A stretch of 33,853 nucleotides of DNA from Syntrophobacterales bacterium Delta_01 (GCA_001603845.1 LUZZ01000029.1:1-33853); one strand, 5' to 3'. Shown: positions 19,072 to 28,049, counted from the first letter of the stretch. Program-made: numbers and translations. Notes: generated by a model from the letters alone, not told the origin.

Positions 19072-20457
19072 ATGGTGGTTAAACCCAGAATCCTGATCGC
19101 AGACGATGAGCCGCTCACGCTGGAGCTTATTGTCGAGCGCCTCCAGGCCGAGGGATATGAAGTCGAAGTCGTGGCTTCGGGGGAAGAAGCCGTTTCGGCC
19201 GCGCGTAACAGCAGCTTTAATGTGCTCCTGACCGACCTCTCGATGCCCGGAATGAGCGGCATCGAACTCCTGGCCCATTTTGCCGGCAAGCATCCCGAGA
19301 CCCTGGTCATCGTCCTTACCGGCTACGGCACCATCGAAACGGCGGTGGAGGCCATGAAGCGGGGGGCTTACGACTACCTTTCCAAGCCGGCGAATATCGA
19401 CGAAATACTACTCACGCTCAAGCGGGCCATCGAACTCAAGGATTTAAAAGAAGAAAATGTCCTGCTGCGCTCGCAGCTCCAGGACCAGCACCGCCTGGAC
19501 CGGCTGATCGGCCAGTCCCCCGCCATGCAGGCCCTGTATCGCATCATCCGCAGGGTGTCCAAGACCGACTCCACGGTGCTCGTTACCGGAGAGAGCGGTA
19601 CGGGCAAAGAGCTCATCGCCAACGCGATCCACTATAACGGCAGCCGCCGGGACATGCCCTTCGTACCGATCAACTGCGGCGCCATCCCCGAAGAACTCCT
19701 GGAAAGCGAGCTGTTCGGACACGAAAAAGGCGCGTTCACGGGAGCGCTCAAAGAGAGGCGGGGCCGGTTCGAGCTTGCGCACAAGGGCACGGTGTTCCTC
19801 GACGAAATCGGCGAAATGAGCCCCAAGCTCCAGGTGAAGCTTCTCCGGTTTCTCCAGGAGACGAAATTCCAGAGGATAGGCGGGACGAAAACCATTGAAG
19901 TGGACGTGCGCATCCTCGCGGCCACCAATAAGGACCTGGAAAAGGCGGTGGCGGACAGCGAGTTTCGCGAAGACCTCTTCTACCGGTTGAACGTCATTCC
20001 CATCCACGTACCGCCGCTGAGGGAGCGGGAAGGCGACGTCCCGCTGTTGATCCGGCATTTTTTGAGGCAGCACTGCCGCAAGAAGGACATTCCGCAGAAA
20101 AAGATGTCCAAGGGCGCAGTGGAAAGCCTCCAGATGTACGAGTGGCCCGGAAACGTGCGGGAGCTCGAAAACGTGATCGAAAGGCTGGTGATCCTGACCG
20201 ACGGCGACGAGATTGAGATCTCCGATCTTCCGAAAAGGATGCAGATTCCCAGGCAGGCGGAGATCGCGAAAATAGAGTTCGGCGAAGAGGGGATAAACCT
20301 CAAGGACACCCTGGACGAACTCGAAAACCGCCTGATCCTGGACGCCCTCCAGAAAGCCAGCGGCGTCAAGAACAAGGCCGCCAAGCTGCTGGGCCTCAAC
20401 CGGACCACCCTCATCGAAAAAATGAAAAAAAAGCAGATAGAATTTCCGGTCGGGTAG
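19072..20457 (+). CDS. Sigma54-dependent response regulator (NtrC/AtoC type)
   Basis: REC domain (LIADDEPLTLELI, LLTDLSMPGMSG), AAA+ GESGTGKELIANAIH and ESELFGHEKGAFTGA, C-terminal Fis-type HTH. Confidence 0.95.
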   Translation: MVVKPRILIADDEPLTLELIVERLQAEGYEVEVVASGEEAVSAARNSSFNVLLTDLSMPGMSGIELLAHFAGKHPETLVIVLTGYGTIETAVEAMKRGAYDYLSKPANIDEILLTLKRAIELKDLKEENVLLRSQLQDQHRLDRLIGQSPAMQALYRIIRRVSKTDSTVLVTGESGTGKELIANAIHYNGSRRDMPFVPINCGAIPEELLESELFGHEKGAFTGALKERRGRFELAHKGTVFLDEIGEMSPKLQVKLLRFLQETKFQRIGGTKTIEVDVRILAATNKDLEKAVADSEFREDLFYRLNVIPIHVPPLREREGDVPLLIRHFLRQHCRKKDIPQKKMSKGAVESLQMYEWPGNVRELENVIERLVILTDGDEIEISDLPKRMQIPRQAEIAKIEFGEEGINLKDTLDELENRLILDALQKASGVKNKAAKLLGLNRTTLIEKMKKKQIEFPVG

Positions 20458-20613
20458 TTGCGCCCTTCCGAAAACCGCCCCGTTCTCCCTCATGGAAATC
20501 CCCCCGGGAAGATCACCCGATGGAAAGCCCCGAAGGACGGCAAAAACGGCTCCCCCGGCCCGGAAACACTGCCGTGGCCCAGCCGGAGGAACCCTGAGTT
20601 TTCGTCGGCAAAC

Positions 20614-20632
20614 ATTGTAGATTGTCTACAAT
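20614..20632. promoter_or_regulatory. Inverted repeat attgtaga-ttg-tctacaat, candidate operator
   Basis: Perfect 8-bp arms with a 3-nt spacer between the response regulator and the first radical SAM gene. Confidence 0.5.
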
Positions 20633-20885
20633 ATTTATTCTTGACACCAGAATAAAGGCAGGAAGATACTAGAGTTAAGCAAGTTGACCGGACAGGTTTC
20701 CACCCTGGAGAGGCGGGACCGGGGACGGAGATGTTTCCGGCGGGCGTTCTCTCTTTTGTCGACTCGAAGGGGTGTTTTGGGTCAAATTGCTTGATGACGT
20801 CGATGGTCGGGAACTTGTATCCACTAAAGCAACTTCCCGTTTGCTGTACTGAAACGAGTTCGGCCAGGCTCGAAAAACGGCACAG

Positions 20886-21908
20886 ATGAACCTTGTTATC
20901 ACCTATGAGTGCAACCGGTCCTGCCCCTATTGCTTTGCCAGGGGCAAATCGCAGCCGGATGCGAACAGCGGGAGCAAAAGCCCCGGCCCTACTCATATAA
21001 GTTCCGAAGATTTTGATAAGTACCTTGAGTTCCTCAGGAAAGATCGCAGAAGCGATCTAAAGCTCCTGGGCGGTGAGCCCACGCTACATCCTGCCTTCAT
21101 CGAGATGATAAGCCGCTCTCTCGATTCCGGTTTCTCGATCACTTTATTTACAAACGGTTTGTGGCCGCGTTCGGTCCAGGACTTCTTCGAAAAAGACCCC
21201 AGGACGGAGAGGGTCCATTTTATTTTTAACGTCAATGAACCGGCGATGCAGACTGCGCGCGAAAGCTCATGGCAGGCCGAGAGCCTGCGCATTGCAGGCG
21301 CTCGCGGGTGCCTGGGATTCAATATCTACCGGGAAGAGTTCAGTCTCGGGTTCATCCCTGAATTGATCGACACGTTTTCCCTGCAGAAGCATGTTCGTTT
21401 GGGCCTGGCCAGTCCCATATTCGGCCATGACAACAGTCATGTTGCTTCCAGCAGGCTGCGGAGGGTCGGGAAATCGCTCGTCGCCGAGCTGCAGGGGCTG
21501 GAGCGGCGGGACATTCTTTGTTCATTCGATTGCGGCATCCCGCTTTGCATGTTCGACGAGGAGGATATCGGCAGGGTGTTTCTGTCCACGACTCCGTGGG
21601 CATCGCTTTGCCGCAGCGGCATAGACGTCGGACCAGACCTTTCCGTTTGGCCCTGCTTTCCTCTGAGCGGCATATTGAATGTCCCTCTTCTTGATTTCGA
21701 AAGCCGGGATGCGCTCGATGTCTACTTTTCGGAAAAGCTGGCGCCATTTAGAAAGTACGGATGCCTGGAAGAATGCGCGACATGCAAGTACCTGCTTCGA
21801 AAGCAGTGCTGTGGGGGATGCCTGGCACGCACATTGCTGTCATTGCAGGATGGAGGGGATCCCGGTATATTGCAAGCGCTCAAGCGCCTCGAAGGGTGTC
21901 AAAGTTAA
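20886..21908 (+). CDS. Radical SAM protein with SPASM/twitch-like Cys-rich C-terminus, putative RiPP maturase
   Basis: CNRSCPYC (CxxxCxxC), LLGGEPTLHP, C-terminal SLCRSGIDVGPDLSVWPCFPLSG...CLEECATCKYLLRKQCCGGC. Confidence 0.85.
   Translation: MNLVITYECNRSCPYCFARGKSQPDANSGSKSPGPTHISSEDFDKYLEFLRKDRRSDLKLLGGEPTLHPAFIEMISRSLDSGFSITLFTNGLWPRSVQDFFEKDPRTERVHFIFNVNEPAMQTARESSWQAESLRIAGARGCLGFNIYREEFSLGFIPELIDTFSLQKHVRLGLASPIFGHDNSHVASSRLRRVGKSLVAELQGLERRDILCSFDCGIPLCMFDEEDIGRVFLSTTPWASLCRSGIDVGPDLSVWPCFPLSGILNVPLLDFESRDALDVYFSEKLAPFRKYGCLEECATCKYLLRKQCCGGCLARTLLSLQDGGDPGILQALKRLEGCQS
21823..21838 (+). promoter_or_regulatory. Candidate sigma54 (-24/-12) promoter
   Basis: TGGCACG-CACA-TTGCT matches TGGCACG-N4-TTGCW at every specified position; inside the 3' end of the upstream radical SAM gene, reading toward the precursor. 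Confidence 0.55.
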
Positions 21909-21930
21909 AAAGGGCAGAGCATGCGCAGGT

Positions 21931-21959
21931 TTTGCGCCCGCCGGTTCTCCGGGCGCAAA
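21931..21959 (+). terminator. Intercistronic hairpin downstream of the first radical SAM gene
   Basis: tttgcgcccg / cgggcgcaaa perfect 10-bp stem, 9-nt loop; no clear T-run. Confidence 0.4.
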
Positions 21960-22071
21960 TTCAGAAATATGACGGTTCGCCCTTTCCGCTTTTGGACCTC
22001 TTTCGGCCAAACTCAGCGGCCTTTTGGGCGCGGTGCGGACGGCTTGGCTTGCATCTGGGGGGGAGGTCATC

Positions 22072-22170
22072 ATGCGTCAATTTTCCGCATGGTATGTTGA
22101 GCAGGGCACAGGTGGATTGTCAAGAGGGAAACTCAGATTGTGTCACATTTCAAAACTCGTAAGGGGATGA
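22072..22170 (+). CDS. Candidate 32-aa small ORF
   Basis: ATG preceded by gggggggaggtcatc (strong SD): MRQFSAWYVEQGTGGLSRGKLRLCHISKLVRG; ends 4 nt before the precursor ATG. Below the ORF-track size cutoff. Confidence 0.35.
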   Translation: MRQFSAWYVEQGTGGLSRGKLRLCHISKLVRG

Positions 22171-22174
22171 AACC

Positions 22175-22378
22175 ATGCTTTTGATCAATAAGAGCGGCCG
22201 CATTTACGATGTTCCGGAACACATTGCCGACAAGTACGTTGCTACGGGTTGCAGCGCCTCACGTGAAGCCGTCGGCGACATGCTGAGCACGCTGCGCAGC
22301 CAACCCACGGGTTCTTGCGAATCGGTCCATACCCAGAGTTGCTGTAATCTTTACGCAAACTATTGTCCCAATAGGTAA
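22175..22378 (+). CDS. Putative RiPP precursor peptide (67 aa, Cys-rich C-terminus)
   Basis: MLLINKSGRIYDVPEHIADKYVATGCSASREAVGDMLSTLRSQPTGSCESVHTQSCCNLYANYCPNR; RBS aagggga; flanked by two radical SAM genes. Confidence 0.8.
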   Translation: MLLINKSGRIYDVPEHIADKYVATGCSASREAVGDMLSTLRSQPTGSCESVHTQSCCNLYANYCPNR

Positions 22379-22401
22379 ACCCGCCTGTTAGAAAGTGACT
22401 T

Positions 22402-22433
22402 CCTGCCGTGGTACGAGAATCTACCACGGCAGG
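22402..22433 (+). promoter_or_regulatory. Strong intercistronic hairpin between precursor and maturase genes
   Basis: cctgccgtggta-cgagaatc-taccacggcagg: perfect 12-bp stem, 8-nt loop, partial extension of the arms. Confidence 0.75.
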
Positions 22434-22483
22434 TTACTTCAATCTTTCATCCCTTCAACAAACGAAGACAAGGATATACGCTC

Positions 22484-23674
22484 GTGGCACCTGACTGTGG
22501 CATGTTCAAAGACTTGGGCAGTGTGACATTACAGTTGCTCACCGCCTGCAATCTCTCCTGCGCTTATTGCTTCCAGGACGCCTGCAATGTTTCCGCTTTG
22601 CCTCGGGATGACGGCCGAAAGACGATGGACCCCGACGAAGCGGCCCGCACGCTCATCAAGCTTTTCGAGAGCGGCAAGGCGGAGCTGTCGATGGTATTTT
22701 CCGGAGGCGAACCGCTGCTTGCGCCCGTTGAATGGTACGAGACGTTTTTCCGCACGATGGATAGATACCTTCAGCAGTCAGGGAAAAGTCTAGAGTACTC
22801 CATTCAGACCAACATTTCGGTGCTGAAGCCCGCGATCATAGACCTGTTCAAACGGCACCATGTTCATTTCTCCGTCCATTACGACGGGCTGCTGGACAGT
22901 CCCAAGCTGTTGTCGAAGCAAAGACGGGATAATATCGTCACCCTTTTCGAGAACGGGTTCCCCATGACGGCCCTTGTGGTGGGCACTGTCGAGTCCCTGC
23001 AGATCCTCCCGTCCACGATTGAATTTTTCCACGAACACGGCATCCGTTTTTACCGGATCAATTACGTTTCGAGCCAGGGCCGAGGCCATCAGGCATCATT
23101 AATCCCGGCAGAACTCAGGGCCGAGGCCGAATTCGAAGCCGCCTTCCTCGCCTCTCAGTATGATTTCGCGACACGGGATAACGCCGTAATGAACAAGTTC
23201 ATGTTTTATTACGAAAATGTCATACGCGGCATGGACCCCGGCGGGAGACCTCGGCCGCAAAAATGCAGAGCCGGCATTGTGTCGGCGTACATCGCCGCGG
23301 ATGGGTTTGTGTACCCGTGCAGCTTTTTTACGCAGATTACCGGTCCCATGGCAACGGCCGGGGACCTGCCTTCCTCCATGGAGAGCGCCGCCGAAGCGGT
23401 GAGGCGATGTGAGGCGCCGAATTCGTATTACGATCACAAATGTCCACAGTGCAGCGCCTTACCCATTTGCGGCGAGTACTGCGCGCTTTCGCCCGTAACC
23501 GACACCAATTGTATGGAATCCTTCTGCGGCGCCCAGATTGCCCTGCGCAACCTGATGGACAGCAACCGCGAAATTACGGAGCTAATCGCCAAAAGGTACA
23601 TCGAGCACAATCATGCACACCCTCAGGATGTCCCGAGAACCTGCGGTGGGCTGACGAAAAAAAGCGATCAATAG
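22484..23674 (+). CDS. Radical SAM/SPASM peptide maturase (GTG start)
   Basis: CNLSCAYC, FSGGEPLL, C-terminal SPASM CRAGIVSAYIAADGFVYPCSFF...CPQCSALPICGEYCALSPVTDTNCMESFC. Confidence 0.9.
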   Translation: MAPDCGMFKDLGSVTLQLLTACNLSCAYCFQDACNVSALPRDDGRKTMDPDEAARTLIKLFESGKAELSMVFSGGEPLLAPVEWYETFFRTMDRYLQQSGKSLEYSIQTNISVLKPAIIDLFKRHHVHFSVHYDGLLDSPKLLSKQRRDNIVTLFENGFPMTALVVGTVESLQILPSTIEFFHEHGIRFYRINYVSSQGRGHQASLIPAELRAEAEFEAAFLASQYDFATRDNAVMNKFMFYYENVIRGMDPGGRPRPQKCRAGIVSAYIAADGFVYPCSFFTQITGPMATAGDLPSSMESAAEAVRRCEAPNSYYDHKCPQCSALPICGEYCALSPVTDTNCMESFCGAQIALRNLMDSNREITELIAKRYIEHNHAHPQDVPRTCGGLTKKSDQ

Positions 23675-23713
23675 ACCGTTCCCGGCAGCCACTCCACCGG
23701 ATGGTGTCCATTC

Positions 23714-25078
23714 ATGGCATCCAAGAAGACGAGCATGCCCGCCGATAGATTGTTCAACCGGAATTTCACCCTGATCATCGTCGGACAATCCCTGCCGGCT
23801 CTTGCCGATGCACTTTACTCCGTCGTCCTGACGCTGTACCTGAAACGGGTGACCGACTCGGCCTCGGTCCTCGGTATCATGGAGATGCTGTCGTTCCTGC
23901 CGCCGGTCCTGCTGGGGCCGCTCACGGGCGCGCTCGTCGATCGCATAAGCAGGAAGACGGTGATAGTGTGGAGCGATATTCTACGGGGACTTCTCCTGAT
24001 ACTGCTATGCGTTTTCAGCCTCGACTGGTTTTTCAACTTTAAGGTGCTCAATATCGGGATAATGGAGATTCACCTTTCGTTTCCATTTTCCGTCTACGCC
24101 CTGCTCACTGCGACAGTCTTACTGGCCGCCATCGATTCCGCCTTCAGTTCCGCTTTGAACGTGATCACCCCGGAGATATTGTCAAAACGTGAAATCCAGA
24201 GGGGTAATTCACTGCTCCAGGGGGTCAGCGGCACCCTCGGAATGCTGGGCAACGGTCTCGGGGGGATTCTTTTCGCCATGTTCGGGGCGCCTTTGGTGTT
24301 TCTCATCAGGGGAATCTCGCACCTGTTCGCCGCCACCGCCGGTCTGTTTTTGTCCGTCCCCGATAAGTCCTCCGCACTCAAGCCTTCGTTTTCATACAGA
24401 ACCCTGATCGCGGAAGTGAAGGAAGGCTTTCTGTTCATCTGGGCAAACAAGGGCCTGAGGAACTTGATGGTGGTCTATATGCTGTCCAATCTCCTCTTCC
24501 CGATGGTGATGCTGGGAGCGCCCTTCCTGATCACGGACGTCATGAAGCTCAGTGAAGCGTTTTACGGGTATCTGATGAGCGTGATAACGTTGAGTTCCAT
24601 TGTCGGATATCTTATTTTCGGTTCCCTGAGGCTAACGGAAAAACAGAATTACATGGTGATATGCTGGACGTTCTTTGTCGAAGCGATGGTGTTTTTGGCT
24701 CTTTCCTTTACAGTCAATACATATCTCGTGTTTCTCCTGTTTGCAGTCCTTTCTTCATGCATGGCTGTATCACGATTGATAAATACGTCTCTAAAGCAAA
24801 TCGTTATCCCTGAAGAAATCAGGGGAAGGGTCTTCGGTACCGAGAGTTCCATCAACGGTATCCTCGTTCCGGTATCCTTTGCGATTGGCGGTTTTATCAT
24901 AGACCTGCTGAAAAAAAATATCGGGCTTCTTTTCTCCATCATTTTCGTTCTCTATACGCTTTTGGCCATCGCTTTTGTCTTGAGCACGGCCATCAGGCAA
25001 TTCTACCTGACATCGACGCCGGGCACAGGGCGGCCGCAGGTGCGGTCCACATCGATGACGGAGACAATCGAACCGTAG
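23714..25078 (+). CDS. MFS transporter, putative peptide product exporter
   Basis: 454 aa, about 12 hydrophobic helices, LTGALVDRISRKTVIVWSD (MFS loop motif), MFS_3/efflux-like. Confidence 0.88.
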   Translation: MASKKTSMPADRLFNRNFTLIIVGQSLPALADALYSVVLTLYLKRVTDSASVLGIMEMLSFLPPVLLGPLTGALVDRISRKTVIVWSDILRGLLLILLCVFSLDWFFNFKVLNIGIMEIHLSFPFSVYALLTATVLLAAIDSAFSSALNVITPEILSKREIQRGNSLLQGVSGTLGMLGNGLGGILFAMFGAPLVFLIRGISHLFAATAGLFLSVPDKSSALKPSFSYRTLIAEVKEGFLFIWANKGLRNLMVVYMLSNLLFPMVMLGAPFLITDVMKLSEAFYGYLMSVITLSSIVGYLIFGSLRLTEKQNYMVICWTFFVEAMVFLALSFTVNTYLVFLLFAVLSSCMAVSRLINTSLKQIVIPEEIRGRVFGTESSINGILVPVSFAIGGFIIDLLKKNIGLLFSIIFVLYTLLAIAFVLSTAIRQFYLTSTPGTGRPQVRSTSMTETIEP

Positions 25079-26862
25079 TTGTCGTTAAAATAAACCAGGT
25101 GCATTTCCCTGAGAAGGCCCAGTGCGGCACAAACCGATCTCTCGTCTATTTCCGCGTCATATTTCCTGAGCACCTCCAGAAGACCGCGAAGGTCCATGAT
25201 GCTCGAATTCGTCTCGTAGAGGATACGGCAGGCCAGGTCTTTTATCTCAAGATCGACCACGAGTTCGCCGTCGAAGAACTCGCGGTAGAAAATCATATCG
25301 TCCTCCCGGACAACACTGTAACTGTAGGTATGATCATAGTAAAAGTCGTTTACCTTTGAGAAAAGGTCCCAGAGAAAATTCTGCGGCGCGGAAAAGTCGA
25401 ACAGAGAAAAACGGTCAATTCCCTCCACCATCTTTGTGGGCAATAAATGGAAGATCGTATTCTCTCCCCACTTGATTAGATCACCCTTTGCGGTCATATC
25501 GTAGAAGCCCGAATGCTTGGCGAGCCGGAGTGGAATCAGGTTGTGACAAAAGAGGGCCTTGTCGAAATAAAATCTCAGGAAATGCAGGTTGTCGATGCTT
25601 TCCAGAATATCGTAGTCCGTTTCCCCCGTTACCCCGCATATGATGTTTGCCGAAGGGAGCATGATTCCGTATTTGTGCGCAAATTTGACGAGAAATATGT
25701 TGTCAGAAAAATTGGTTCGCTTTCTCATCTTCGCCAGCAGACGGTCCGATAGGGCTTCGTATCCACAATGGATCCTGCCCAGCCCGGCGCGGGGGAACTT
25801 CTCCAGAAGGCTTGTCGTGAGTTTTTTATGGACAACCTCGGCAATCACTTCAATGTTGTTGTCCCGTCTCATGGCGATGAGGTCGTCGAGGATGCTTTCG
25901 AGCCTTGTCGGGTCGTTGGCGACTATGTCGTTATCCATGAAGGCGAAGTAGCGTGCGTGGTATCGATCCAGGAGGTGATTGATTTCCGATTTCAAGACTG
26001 CGGGCTCTTTTTTCCTGTTCTCATACCCCTCTCCGTACACGCAGAACCGGCAAGCGTTCCACATGCACCCCCGGCTCGATTCCAGGGGAAAGATCACGGG
26101 AGAGTCCTTCCGGTTCGACGCCGCGAGGTAGTCGAAGTAGTCATCATAATCGGGAAATATCCCGCTGTTCATATCGAAAAACCTGCCGGTCTCCGTATCG
26201 GACGGCAGCAGCGAGCCGTCTTTGCGAAAAACGAGCCGGGGAACGGATGCGAAGTCATCCATGTGGCCGTCGATACACCGGCATAACTCCAGCAACGGAT
26301 ATTCGCCCTCTCCCCAGATCGCGAAATCAAACAGGTCGCATGCGCTCAGGATGGATTCGGCCTTCTCTCGATTGCGCAGGCCGCCGATAAGGATTTTTGC
26401 TCCGGGAAAATACTCTTTCATGTATTTGGCGAGAACGATGCCCGGGATCCACTGTTCATATTTGCAGGGAATTCCAAAAAGCAGCGGACCGTTGCGCGAA
26501 TGCTTCGAGAACTCCTTCGAGACGAGGGTATCCATGGTGTCTCTGGTTTTTGCCAGATAGTCGCTATTGTCGTTCAGGATGTCCCGGATGGGCCTCTGTG
26601 CCTTGAGCACGGCGTTGGCCTTGCTTTTGGCGATATCGTCGTGGTACTCCCCGGCGATCAGGTAGAGGTAGGGCAGCAGGTCGAAATGGATCGCATCGGT
26701 AGTTTTCCCGGATATGGGCAGCAGCTTATCGAGGAGCATGTTCCAGTATATTACCGTTGTTTGAATATTGTGGTGCAGGAGGAAGCCCTTGAGGGTGGAA
26801 AGCGCGGCGGAGGGCGTATCGATCCGCGCGGGGGGCAGAGCATTGAGTATCACTTCGATCAC
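25003..26862 (-). CDS. B12-binding-type radical SAM protein, RiPP maturation C-methyltransferase-like
   Basis: N-terminal B12-binding-like region (AKILIGGLRNREKAES...FAIWGEGEYPLLEL), radical SAM SSRGCMWNACRFCVYG, C-terminal winged-helix-like domain. Confidence 0.8.
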   Translation of the reverse strand: MIEVILNALPPARIDTPSAALSTLKGFLLHHNIQTTVIYWNMLLDKLLPISGKTTDAIHFDLLPYLYLIAGEYHDDIAKSKANAVLKAQRPIRDILNDNSDYLAKTRDTMDTLVSKEFSKHSRNGPLLFGIPCKYEQWIPGIVLAKYMKEYFPGAKILIGGLRNREKAESILSACDLFDFAIWGEGEYPLLELCRCIDGHMDDFASVPRLVFRKDGSLLPSDTETGRFFDMNSGIFPDYDDYFDYLAASNRKDSPVIFPLESSRGCMWNACRFCVYGEGYENRKKEPAVLKSEINHLLDRYHARYFAFMDNDIVANDPTRLESILDDLIAMRRDNNIEVIAEVVHKKLTTSLLEKFPRAGLGRIHCGYEALSDRLLAKMRKRTNFSDNIFLVKFAHKYGIMLPSANIICGVTGETDYDILESIDNLHFLRFYFDKALFCHNLIPLRLAKHSGFYDMTAKGDLIKWGENTIFHLLPTKMVEGIDRFSLFDFSAPQNFLWDLFSKVNDFYYDHTYSYSVVREDDMIFYREFFDGELVVDLEIKDLACRILYETNSSIMDLRGLLEVLRKYDAEIDERSVCAALGLLREMHLVYFNDNYGSIVSVIDVDRTCGRPVPGVDVR

Positions 26863-27185
26863 AGGAATACCTCATTTCCTTTTCCATTCACGACGATTCT
26901 TCCCTTCGGTCCCCTGGGAGAAAGCCAATATCCATGGTCTTTGATTTTATCGCACACAAATCCCTTATGTTCAAAAAATCCCGTTTCGATTGGACATTGC
27001 AGGGAAGCCATGGTATTGCCGGCAGCGGGCTAACAGGGCTGGACGGTGCCATTGAATCCGTTTACGGATCGGAAAAATACTCCGCAAAATCCCGGTGTAC
27101 CGGATGAGAGCGCAGCCGGCGGTACCGTAAAAACCCCTGGATAGGTATTACCGGTGCAGCCTTTTCGCTTCGAGGGCACAATGAA

Positions 27186-27566
27186 ATGAACAGCAAAGCT
27201 TCCGTGAGACCGTCAAAAGCATCCGCCATTGTTCTTCTCGTCATGGCGCCCCTCTTTCTCGTTTTCGGTGTTGTTTTGTGCGGGGCAGCCGAAGGAGAGG
27301 CACGGCCGTACGTCATGATGTTCCTTGTAATCTGGGTTGCGGCATGCGGTTCCATGATCGTCTACGCCTTGTGGATCCTGCTCTCCAAGCGTCCTCCCGC
27401 CGTAACGGAAATAGACATCGAGGGCACGGAAAGCGACGGCCCCGCCGGTTCCGGGATCGATTTCGATTCGAAATTGAGAAAGCTCGCATCATTGCGCAGG
27501 GACGGGCTTATCAGCGATGAGGAATACAGGGCGAAGCGCTCGGAGATCATGCAGGAAAAATGGTAG
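27186..27566 (+). CDS. Small membrane protein with C-terminal SHOCT domain
   Basis: Two TM helices; DSKLRKLASLRRDGLISDEEYRAKRSEIMQEKW. Confidence 0.75.
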   Translation: MNSKASVRPSKASAIVLLVMAPLFLVFGVVLCGAAEGEARPYVMMFLVIWVAACGSMIVYALWILLSKRPPAVTEIDIEGTESDGPAGSGIDFDSKLRKLASLRRDGLISDEEYRAKRSEIMQEKW

Positions 27567-28049
27567 CCCGCGCGCAGAAAACCGGATAAGGCCGCGACCG
27601 ATTTTTACGGGACGGCGTATCGGCCCCCCGTGTCCCCTGCCGGCTCCCACGAACTCCATACACCGCCTCCGCGCCTCCTGCGGCAGTTCTGTCCGTCTCA
27701 TCGGCCCCTTCCTTCAGGCGCCCATCAAAACCGGACATTTCATGCGCTGCAAGTGCGGACATTTTATTTGCTCCCAACAACATTGCAAATTGCAGTGGCG
27801 GATCCGGACCGGATGCTGTATTATCAAACTCCGCGCTTTCTTCCACTTTATTAAAGTTGTATCGGCCTCGTATCCTGTTCTGTGTTATCGTTGCGCCCTC
27901 CCAAAACCGGAGTGGGAGGTATGCGCAAGCGCGATTCCGGTTCAGCGATATCGGCCTTTGAATGGCTCTTTTTTTGCACGCTCTGTTCTTTGTATCCTGT
28001 AGCTGTTATGCTTGTAAGAGAATAGATCCAGGAAGGATTTGAACGCAAA

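Noticed and set aside
21761-22162. 133-aa + strand ORF between the first radical SAM gene and the precursor
   Set aside because: Mostly overlaps the end of the radical SAM CDS out of frame, without a convincing RBS; the SD-preceded 22072 sORF is the better candidate.
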